From the NCBI GenBank assembly GCA_964473355.1, contig CAYYOS010000041.1, positions 1 through 17,815 on the forward strand: a stretch of 17,815 bases of DNA, read 5' to 3'. Below the pieces are notes generated by a model. It was given only the letters and a program-made list of their open reading frames with translations. It did not search any database and had not been told where the DNA came from. Numbering within the stretch: the stretch's first letter is position 1; every line of letters begins with the position of its first letter. A program made the position numbers and the translations under genes. Source of the DNA: CAYYOS01 sp964473355. Its GTDB lineage: Bacteria; Pseudomonadota; Gammaproteobacteria; Burkholderiales; REEB80. Below are positions 12,572-17,815 of the stretch, piece by piece.

Positions 12572-13729
12572 ATGAATCGACGCGCATTTATTAGATTGGC
12601 GGGAGGTGGTATCGTCTTCGCCGCTTTGCCGGCAATGACCGGTTGCTCCAGTGAATTGCCGAGCGAAGCGATCGCCGCCTGGCGGGGGCCTGCGAACGAC
12701 AGCAATGTGCGCGAATGGATTTTGAGCTACGCAATTCTGGCGCCGAACCCGCACAATCTGCAGTCCTGGATGGTTGACCTTCGACAGCCAGGTGAACTCA
12801 CGCTTTATTGCGACCTCGGTCGGCTGCTGCCAGAAACCGATCCCTATTCGCGACAGATCATGTTGGGCCACGGTGCTTTACTGGAGCTACTGGACATCGC
12901 GGCGCGCGAACGCGGATTGCGCGCGGACATCGAGTTGTTCCCGGAGGGCGAATTCGACGCGACCCGAATCGATCGGCGTCCGGTCGCCAGAATTCGGCTG
13001 TCGGCAGATAGTAACGTCAAGAGTGACCCACTGTTCGCGCAAATCTTAAAGCGCCATACCAATCGAGAGGCGTACGAACCGCGCGACATCCCGCCCGAGG
13101 CCGTCTCCGGCATCGCGGATACAGTCGCGAGCTATCCCGTTCGTGTTGGTTTCGTGGGTCGTGACAAGCCGGACTTGTTGGCCGCGCATCGTGCGCTTGC
13201 TGCTGAGGCGTGGCGGATCGAAATGGTCACGCCGCGGACCATCCTCGAGTCGTATAAGGTATTGCGTATCGGTCCGGAGGAAATCGTGAAGCATCGTGAC
13301 GGACTCACGCTTAACAAACCGGTACCCCGACTGCTCGTGAGTCTAGGAATGTTCGACCGCTCCAAAGCGCCAGCGCCGGACGACTATGCCGTGACTAGCC
13401 AGATAGCGGACTTCAATTTAAAACTCCAATCGACACCAGCGTTCTTCTGGATGATCACCGAAGGCAACAGCCGCAAGATCCAGGTCAACGCGGGACGCGC
13501 CTATGTACGAGCGCAGCTCGCCGCTACGAAGCTTGGCCTGTCGATGCAGCCCATTTCCCAGGCGCTGCAGGAATATCTCGAAATGGCAAAGCCCTATGCT
13601 GCGATTCATCAACTGCTGGGCGCGCCCCGGCCACGCGATACGGTTCAGATGTGGGTACGCTTGGGTTACGCGCCGGCAATTCGCCCATCACCGCGAAGGG
13701 CATTGGAGGAGCATATAATTAAGTCCTGA
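12572..13729 (+). CDS. Tat-exported nitroreductase-like (Acg-family) FMN-binding protein
   Basis: 385 residues. The N-terminus has a twin-arginine signal (MNRRAFIRLAGGGIVFAALPAMTGC) whose MTGC can serve as a lipobox, so it is probably a lipoprotein carried by the Tat system with its flavin already bound. The body fits the Acg/nitroreductase-like family: LAPNPHNLQSWMV (about 52-64, the early FMN-phosphate region), KRHTNREAYEPRDIP (about 160-174) and a C-terminal GLSMQPISQALQEY...LLGAPRPRDTVQMWVRLGYAP. Members bind FMN; their natural substrates are poorly known, and some lack reductase activity. It stands behind a MerR-type promoter, so it is probably induced by the ligand of the upstream regulator. 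Start: ATG at the twin-arginine signal, with a weak purine-rich site upstream. A 60-bp attC-like palindrome follows its stop by 19 bases. Confidence 0.85.
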   Translation: MNRRAFIRLAGGGIVFAALPAMTGCSSELPSEAIAAWRGPANDSNVREWILSYAILAPNPHNLQSWMVDLRQPGELTLYCDLGRLLPETDPYSRQIMLGHGALLELLDIAARERGLRADIELFPEGEFDATRIDRRPVARIRLSADSNVKSDPLFAQILKRHTNREAYEPRDIPPEAVSGIADTVASYPVRVGFVGRDKPDLLAAHRALAAEAWRIEMVTPRTILESYKVLRIGPEEIVKHRDGLTLNKPVPRLLVSLGMFDRSKAPAPDDYAVTSQIADFNLKLQSTPAFFWMITEGNSRKIQVNAGRAYVRAQLAATKLGLSMQPISQALQEYLEMAKPYAAIHQLLGAPRPRDTVQMWVRLGYAPAIRPSPRRALEEHIIKS

Positions 13730-13748
13730 AGGATGTGGCTGGTTCGAG

Positions 13749-13808
13749 GCCCCACCATTCGTTGGAGCAGACGGCCTAATGGGCCGCCGCTCAGCTCAAG
13801 CGTGGGAT
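13749..13808 (+). other. 60-bp attC-like site (59-base element) behind the nitroreductase-like gene
   Basis: Outer boxes GCCCCAC (13749-13755) and GTGGGAT (13802-13808) fit RYYYAAC and GTTRRRY with one change each, and the two changes (A to C, T to G) keep the pair complementary. Inside, TTGGAGC (13762-13768) and GCTCAA (13794-13799) pair with one unpaired G, like the extrahelical base of attC L boxes; CGGCC/GGCCG closes the tip. Compared without gaps to the 60-bp aadA1 attC as I remember it, 40 of 60 positions agree, including CATTCGTT-like and GCTCAAGCG-like stretches; most differences are in the loop. Confidence 0.6.
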
Positions 13809-14033
13809 ATCTCGAGCGCTACTCGATCCGATGATGGCGGAACCTCCGTCGAACACCTGATTCGTTCTGCAGCATCAGTCTGCCGCGGGTCCCGGGAATG
13901 TCCGTATTGATGGGGCTCCGGTAGGGTGTGCACCCAGATTCCCGCCATGACCAGCTCTTCATCAGGATGCTCATTCTTTTCCGTGACGCCTATTTCAGTT
14001 AGAGTTCATTTATCAGCTTGAGAGAAGTTAGCT
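13809..14033. other. Gap with no recognised gene
   Basis: Together with the attC-like site this is a gene-free stretch of ~300 bases. I found no ORF with family similarity, RNA gene or repeat in it; scattered stops in all frames suggest decayed DNA. Confidence 0.4.
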
Positions 14034-14267
14034 ATGATCGGATACCTCAATAAATTTCCCTATGTGGATGCTAAACGTTTTCTCGACCACACGGAGGACG
14101 CCAAAGCATTGCCGTTTTTGATTGAAATCGCGCCGTTTATGGATGAGCAAGAGTGGCTGGCGCTCCTCAATTCGACATGGCCGCGGATCAAGAACGTGGA
14201 TGAATATCGAGACGCGCTACTGCAAACGCCTTACGCAAAAACAATTAAAGAGCCTAGCGCGAAGTAA
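14034..14267 (+). CDS. Small protein of unknown function (77 aa)
   Basis: Not recognised. The 77-residue product is soluble and acidic-amphipathic, predicted mostly helical: IGYLNKFPYVDAKRFLDHT, then ALPFLIEIAPFMDEQEWLALLNSTWPRI, then a second helix and a basic tail (KTIKEPSAK). No signal peptide, cysteine or metal motif is present. A GAGAAG ribosome binding site about eight bases before the ATG and clean coding behaviour support a real gene. It stands alone on the plus strand, with over 200 bases either side lacking genes, consistent with the orphan-gene character of this end of the island. Confidence 0.6.
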   Translation: MIGYLNKFPYVDAKRFLDHTEDAKALPFLIEIAPFMDEQEWLALLNSTWPRIKNVDEYRDALLQTPYAKTIKEPSAK

Positions 14268-14442
14268 CTCCAAATCCGGGGTGGCCCACACTCAGAATCG
14301 GAAGGCGGGCGTCGTTTGAATAATACGGTGACGGGTGCTCTGCGCGAAGAAAAAAGGAAGCGGCGTTGCTGGGAAAAGCAAAAATACTCAAAAAGGAGTC
14401 AGAACCCGATAACTTGGGCAATCGCCGCGATCCGATTAAACC
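14268..14442. other. Gap with no recognised gene
   Basis: Part of a ~320-base gene-free stretch (14268-14584). This part holds an A-rich segment (14346-14396) but no supported ORF, hairpin or repeat; the following part contains the antitoxin fragment. Confidence 0.4.
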
Positions 14443-14505
14443 GTGTCTATCAGGGCCATCTCGCGTGGTGAGTTCAATCAGGATATGATAGGCGCTGCTG
14501 TTTGA
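14443..14505 (+). pseudogene. Fragment of a second Phd/YefM antitoxin
   Basis: GTG start followed by MSIRAISRGEFNQDMIGAAV and a stop: 20 residues that match the first 19 of the intact antitoxin (MSIKTISSREFNQDASGAKK) at MSI, IS, EFNQD and GA. The DNA agrees as well (GTGARTTCAATCAGGAT shared). No later antitoxin or toxin sequence follows, so only the 5-prime end of a related module remains. Confidence 0.65.
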
Positions 14506-14584
14506 GCAGCCCTGGTCGCATGCAAAAAATAGCGGGCACCGAGTTTCGCTGTTATCTCCAGAAACAATTAATGAGGTTAACATC

Positions 14585-15001
14585 TTGGCAAGTAATCAAG
14601 CGCGAGCACACTTCACCTTGGCGGGCTATCATTTTAATCCCGACGTCGTCACCCAACATCTCGGCATACAACCGACCTCGGTCGATGCTTCGGGTGCCAG
14701 AAGCGACTTAAGTAAGCCGGTGTTGAGCTCTTGGGAGTTATCGACCGAAACGGTTAGCGACAATATCGATGTTTACAAGTTGACGGACGATTTGATTAAG
14801 AAAATTGAGCCCGTGAAGGCCAAGATTCTGGAAATTTGCAAAAGCCATAACCTGTCGCCGCGATTGAACTTGATTCTGGTTTTGTCTATTGATAAAAATG
14901 AATCAGTCCCCGATGTCGGTTTCGGTGGCAAAACGGTCCGCTTTCTGGGGGAGGTTGGGGCGTTTATTAATGTGGATTACCAACTATCCGAGCGTGTTTA
15001 A
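14585..15001 (+). CDS. DUF4279-family protein
   Basis: 138 residues. The order ARAHFTLAGYHFNPDVVTQHLGIQPTSVDASGAR...SSWELST...LILVLSIDKNESVPDVGFGGKTVRFLGEVGAFINVDYQL is that of DUF4279, a small cytosolic family of unknown function often found as orphan genes in mobile or toxin-immunity neighbourhoods. The family start with an early aromatic strand fits the TTG at 14585, which has GAGG eight bases ahead; no ATG gives a full-length product. A complete domain is present, with no membrane segment or signal. A strong hairpin 35 bases past the stop lies in the gap to the convergent minus-strand genes. Confidence 0.75.
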   Translation: MASNQARAHFTLAGYHFNPDVVTQHLGIQPTSVDASGARSDLSKPVLSSWELSTETVSDNIDVYKLTDDLIKKIEPVKAKILEICKSHNLSPRLNLILVLSIDKNESVPDVGFGGKTVRFLGEVGAFINVDYQLSERV

Positions 15002-15035
15002 GCGTTAAGTTTCCCTTACTCGAATTTCCAAAAAA

Positions 15036-15059
15036 AAGCACGCTTTATAAAGCGTGCTT
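15036..15059 (-). terminator. Strong intrinsic terminator for the minus-strand genes
   Basis: Perfect 24-base palindrome, arms AAGCACGCTTTA (15036-15047) and TAAAGCGTGCTT (15048-15059). On the minus strand it runs straight into nine T residues, the classic terminator form, 53 bases behind the 55-residue ORF. On the plus strand it has no T tract but may still slow transcripts coming from the DUF4279 gene. Confidence 0.88.
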
Positions 15060-15112
15060 AGCACTACACTGAGTTGCCGCGCGACGTCTGCAACTACACG
15101 CGGCTGATTCTC

Positions 15113-15280
15113 TTAGGGCCTCTTGGGTGTTTTGTAGGGCACTTCTTTCTGGAAAGTTTTCCAGGTGGTCTCGTAGCCAACAAAAAACTTACCCGGCGTG
15201 ATTTCTTTCTGGGTCGTCGTTACATACTCGGTCTTGCCGGTTGGGACCTTCGGTCTGGTAAATACTGGCTTGTCACTCAT
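15113..15280 (-). CDS. 55-residue small protein downstream of the HIT gene
   Basis: Not recognised, but well supported. The frame opens with ATG at 15280 preceded by GAGGAG at eight bases (an ATG six bases further up is too close to that site). The product begins MSDKPVFTRPKVPTGKTEYV and continues TTTQKEITPGKFFVGYETTW to a basic end KTPKRP. It is cationic, rich in Lys, Thr and Pro, with two repeated-looking TxxKE/QKE segments and no signal peptide or membrane helix. It sits 48 bases behind the HIT gene and just before the terminator at 15036-15059, so the two probably share a transcript. Too short for usual gene-length cutoffs. Confidence 0.6.
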   Translation of the reverse strand: MSDKPVFTRPKVPTGKTEYVTTTQKEITPGKFFVGYETTWKTFQKEVPYKTPKRP

Positions 15281-15328
15281 GGTCATTGCTCCTCAACGGT
15301 TAAAACGAAACTGATGAAATTATACTCT

Positions 15329-15754
15329 TTATCGCGTGTAATGTGCGTTCTTGGTGATCACATGTCGCACGCCTCCCTGCGGGTTTTCGACATCACCTTT
15401 GTAGCGGGGAATGACATGTATATGGACATGAAAAATACTTTGCCCGGCGGCTGGCCCCACGTTAACCCCGATATTGTACCCATCCGGTTTAAATTCCGCG
15501 TCGATGCGCTTTTTTTCCTCATTGATCAGGTCCATGCAGGCCGCTACCTCGTCCTGTGTCAGGTCGAAAAAGCTGGCGACGTGCCGCTTGGGGATGACCA
15601 AAGTATGACCCGGGCTGACCGCATAGGTGTCCCGGGCACTGTATGCGAGCTCATGCATCTGTAACACGCCTCGCGGGTCTTTGCAAAACAGACACGGATC
15701 ATTGGGGTCCCGCTTTTTTTCTGGCTTCACTTCAGTCACTAGACATACTTCCAT
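15329..15754 (-). CDS. HIT-family nucleotide hydrolase
   Basis: 141 residues with the histidine-triad motif HVHIHVIPRY (H109, H111, H113), the nucleotide-contacting SPGHTLVIPKRH (47-58) and GYNIGVNVGPAAGQS (92-106), plus an early CxxC (C21, C24) that binds zinc in one branch of the family. Such proteins hydrolyse AMP conjugates, aminoacyl-AMP or diadenosine polyphosphates; the exact substrate here is unknown. ATG at 15754 has only a weak ribosome binding site; GTG seven codons later has GGAAG ahead of it, so the start may be a little shorter. It is followed by the 55-residue ORF and a terminator. Confidence 0.93.
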   Translation of the reverse strand: MEVCLVTEVKPEKKRDPNDPCLFCKDPRGVLQMHELAYSARDTYAVSPGHTLVIPKRHVASFFDLTQDEVAACMDLINEEKKRIDAEFKPDGYNIGVNVGPAAGQSIFHVHIHVIPRYKGDVENPQGGVRHVITKNAHYTR

Positions 15755-15810
15755 TGATCAATCTTTTCTCACCAAATACTAAGGTCAATAATCACCGGGG
15801 CGCGTTTGAT

Positions 15811-16833
15811 TTACGCGGCGGCCGAAGTTCCTGACAGCTTACGTGCCTGATCCATCTGCGTCTCACAGTGCTTTACGCAAAGCGGCTGCAATGCATGCGG
15901 GAAGCACGCCAGAATCAGTTCGAATTCATCGGCAACATCCTGTGCCAGCACACGATCCTTTGTCATCCCCGCGACGACACCTTGTGCCGTCGCCTTGTTC
16001 ACGCGAACGATGACCGCCAAGTGAAAAGGCAGTTGCTGCTCCATACTCACCGTTAAGGCCTTTTCATATGAATGAATCGCCTCTTTGATGCGGTCCGGGT
16101 TTTCTTCCGACTCACCGAGGTGGTGTAAAACGGCGCCACGGTTGTTGTGTGTCGCGGTCAACTCAAACGCATAATTATCCGCATCAAGCACTGCCAGCGC
16201 ATTTTTGTAGGCAACCACAGCCTTGTTCAACGTACGGTTACCCTTGAGCAGGAGCCCGTAGGCATGCAATGCCGCGCCCAGCTGATGCATGACCAATAAC
16301 CATTTGTCCGGCGTTTCGGTTCTTGAATACACCAGTAGCGCCGCGGTGTAGGCATCAACCGCGTTATTCAGTAGCTTTGCATTCGCTTCTTGTCGGCCCA
16401 ACGCCTGTTGTGCTGTTCCCAAATTGGCTTGGGTCTCGGCCCATTCGGACGGCGCGGCATCCTGGCTAACCAGTTCGAGTGCTTTTTCGAATGAGGCAAT
16501 CGACTGGCGATAAAGACTGGCATCCGCGCGCACTTGTGCGAGCGCGGCCTGCACATTGCCCAGGTCATTCAGCCGAGTGACACGAACCAGACTATCGCTT
16601 TCTGCTGCCAACGCCGATTCAAGCGCGGCTTGTATAGATTCCAGTACATTCGTACTGAAATGATGCAATTCATAATTTCCGCGTGTGTAAAGAAACCTAT
16701 CCGCAACCGTTACCTTGGTATCCGGCGTGGCCGCTGCTGCCGCTTCATCGCCCAACAGATGCAGTGAACCTGCGATGGCGCGCTCCAGGGGCCTGTTAAC
16801 CGGGTATAAGATGTAATTGTTTGAGTATTTCAT
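15811..16833 (-). CDS. Tetratricopeptide-repeat protein
   Basis: 340 residues, mostly TPR-like helical pairs from ~residue 60 on. Repeating patterns include LNDLGNVQAALAQ...LYRQSIASFEKALEL, TQANLGTAQQALGR...NNAVDAYTAALLVY, MHQLGAALHAYG...NKAVVAYKNALAVL and HNNRGAVLHHLG...KEAIHSYEKALTV. This gives about five to six repeats of the NLG...A..AYEKAL kind, a scaffold for protein binding, with no signal peptide. Its start codon overlaps the stop of the SlyD-like gene by four bases (ATGA), so the two are translationally coupled and probably act together, for example in protein folding or assembly. The client is unknown. Confidence 0.9.
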   Translation of the reverse strand: MKYSNNYILYPVNRPLERAIAGSLHLLGDEAAAAATPDTKVTVADRFLYTRGNYELHHFSTNVLESIQAALESALAAESDSLVRVTRLNDLGNVQAALAQVRADASLYRQSIASFEKALELVSQDAAPSEWAETQANLGTAQQALGRQEANAKLLNNAVDAYTAALLVYSRTETPDKWLLVMHQLGAALHAYGLLLKGNRTLNKAVVAYKNALAVLDADNYAFELTATHNNRGAVLHHLGESEENPDRIKEAIHSYEKALTVSMEQQLPFHLAVIVRVNKATAQGVVAGMTKDRVLAQDVADEFELILACFPHALQPLCVKHCETQMDQARKLSGTSAAA

Positions 16834-17339
16834 TGCGCGCGAGAAAGTATCTCATTCAAATCAGGATTGGCATCGACCGCACCACCAAGCTCGATTTCTT
16901 CCTCGGTTGCGTCACGAATCGACAACACTTCCAACACGAAAGTGATGTCTCGGCCGCAAAGCGGGTTATTCCCGTCAATCGTCAAGGTCTTGTCATCAAA
17001 TCGTGTCACGATGAAATTCTTCAGCTCACCTTTTTCATTCTCCATGGTAATGGTCATACCGATTTCCCGGTATTCCTCCGGGACATTTTCGATTCGATCG
17101 GTAAACACCAGTGATTCATCTCTTTCGCCGTATAACAGTTTCGTGTCAATCGACACTTCGATTACGTCACCGACTTTTTTGCCATACAGTTGCTTAGTCA
17201 CTTCATCGGACATGACATCATTGACGCCATGCACATAGCCCAATGGATACTCGACAGTTACCAGGACGCTACCGGTCTTGGCATCAATCACCTTGTAATT
17301 TAATTCAACGAATTTATGGTCTTCAATCGTATCCGACAT
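16830..17339 (-). CDS. FKBP-type (SlyD-like) peptidyl-prolyl cis-trans isomerase
   Basis: 169 residues, cytosolic. The FKBP halves (about 6-68 and 119-145) flank an insert-in-flap chaperone domain (about 69-118), as in SlyD. Diagnostic pieces are YPLGYVHGVND (31-41, in the place of the SlyD PLEFLHG loop) and IDGNNPLCGRDITFVLEVLSIRDATEEEI (121-149). The C-terminal tail lacks the His/Cys-rich metal-binding stretch of E. coli SlyD, so a nickel role is unlikely. It catalyses prolyl isomerisation and holds unfolded clients. Start: ATG at 17339 matches family lengths; a TTG three codons earlier has AGGA at four bases and may be used instead. The stop overlaps the start of the TPR gene by four bases. 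Confidence 0.92.
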   Translation of the reverse strand: MSDTIEDHKFVELNYKVIDAKTGSVLVTVEYPLGYVHGVNDVMSDEVTKQLYGKKVGDVIEVSIDTKLLYGERDESLVFTDRIENVPEEYREIGMTITMENEKGELKNFIVTRFDDKTLTIDGNNPLCGRDITFVLEVLSIRDATEEEIELGGAVDANPDLNEILSRAQ

Positions 17340-17384
17340 ATCGAACAAGCTTTCCTAAGCCTACCTAGCATAATGAACAGAGGG

Positions 17385-17500
17385 CGTCGTTCCCGCGCAA
17401 GGTCGTCACCCCCGAATGGGTAACCGGGGGCGGGAACCCGGAGGGCGCAAAACGGAGCCTGAAAGACCACCTGGATTCCGGGCCTGCGTGGGAATGACGA
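17385..17500. mobile_element. ~116-bp palindromic intergenic element (MITE/dRS3-like)
   Basis: End sequences CGTCGTTCCCGCGCAAGG (17385-17402) and CCTGCGTGGGAATGACGA (17483-17500) are near reverse complements. Inside, CCCCCG (17409-17414) and CGGGGG (17425-17430) form a second hairpin, and ATTCC...GGAAT (17474-17495) resembles the short ATTCCC-N8-GGGAAT repeats common in beta/gammaproteobacteria. No coding potential. It lies between the SlyD-like gene and the gene at the edge, upstream of the former. Confidence 0.7.
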
Positions 17501-17550
17501 TGTGGTTTTTCGGTGTGTCGTTCATTTTGTCAGGCACGCTAAGATAGCTT

Positions 17551-17815
17551 TTAAAACAACGTGGCGCCAAAAATTCTTATCTTTTCTTTCTCATAACCCA
17601 ACACCAGTCTGCCGAGCCATTCGGCTTTATTTTTTTTGTTAGTGACTTTGTACAGAACAGTGATGTACTCCCCGCGCCGGATCGTGCCGAGATACTTAGA
17701 ATCTTCTGACAGGTTTTTGGCCAAATCGCTTCGCGCAAACTGCTTACCCATTTCGATTTCGTTGGCCCCCTGCATAAACGAAGACGAAAAATTTCGGGTA
17801 AAAGCGCCGTAGTTT
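17551..17815 (-). CDS. Partial gene at the right edge, unknown function
   Basis: The frame stays open to the window edge, giving 87 visible residues before the stop, so an internal methionine at 17775 is probably not the true start. The visible part ends SKYLGTIRRGEYITVLYKVT...AEWLGRLVLGYEKEKIRIFGATLF. This beta-rich close (GEYITVLYK ... LVLGYEKEKIRIFG) faintly recalls DUF4019-type domains, which are usually secreted, but the N-terminus is outside the window and I would not assign it. It is followed by the palindromic element at 17385-17500. Confidence 0.6.
   Translation of the reverse strand, partial: NYGAFTRNFSSSFMQGANEIEMGKQFARSDLAKNLSEDSKYLGTIRRGEYITVLYKVTNKKNKAEWLGRLVLGYEKEKIRIFGATLF

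Noticed and set aside
13772..13786. Rho-independent terminator (CGGCC/GGCCG hairpin)
   Set aside because: Only five base pairs and no T tract; it is the tip of the larger attC-like palindrome.
1..17815. tRNA, rRNA, riboswitch or integron integrase gene
   Set aside because: None was seen on either strand; no tyrosine-recombinase ORF is present, so the integron reading rests on the attC-like sites alone.

Overview
The window comes from a proteobacterium of moderate GC, most likely a gamma- or betaproteobacterium with a sulfur-oxidising or autotrophic lifestyle. This rests on a dissimilatory-type ATP sulfurylase (Sat) beside a fused transaldolase/glucose-6-phosphate isomerase and 6-phosphogluconate dehydrogenase. 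The genus cannot be named from the sequence alone.

Layout. (1) 1-5770, core metabolism, all on the minus strand: sat with its own terminator, then a recognisable sigma70 promoter, then tal-pgi and gnd as one transcription unit (39-bp gap). (2) About 5.8-11.5 kb, an accessory island. It holds a secreted coiled-coil protein, a TIR-domain protein, a chimeric secreted ORF, an intact REP-associated tyrosine transposase (RAYT), a Phd/VapC-type toxin-antitoxin pair and a small periplasmic protein. Repeats lie between them: GGGGTCA-motif clusters, two decayed RAYT 5-prime heads, and a ~145-bp inverted-repeat element with a half copy 4.6 kb away. (3) 11.5-13.8 kb, a GC-richer pair: a MerR-family regulator with a GyrI-like sensor domain and a Tat-exported nitroreductase-like protein. 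The pair is linked by a MerR-type promoter with a 19-bp spacer. (4) 13.8-15.0 kb, small orphan genes, a DUF4279-type protein and a fragment of a second Phd antitoxin. (5) 15.0-17.8 kb, minus-strand housekeeping-like genes: a SlyD-like peptidyl-prolyl isomerase translationally coupled to a TPR protein, a HIT hydrolase, a 55-residue ORF ending at a strong terminator, and a gene cut by the right edge.

The main discovery candidate is the integron-like character of the island. A 60-bp imperfect palindrome (13749-13808) directly after the nitroreductase gene aligns without gaps to the aadA1-type attC site as I remember it, with paired compensatory changes at the R boxes. A half site with the same core follows the TIR gene (8170-8209), and a looser candidate follows the secreted protein (7191-7303). 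All three lie just behind plus-strand stop codons. No integrase gene is visible. I infer a decayed cassette cluster, later invaded by RAYT-type repeats, that carries a TIR (probable NADase, anti-phage type) gene and a toxin-antitoxin pair.
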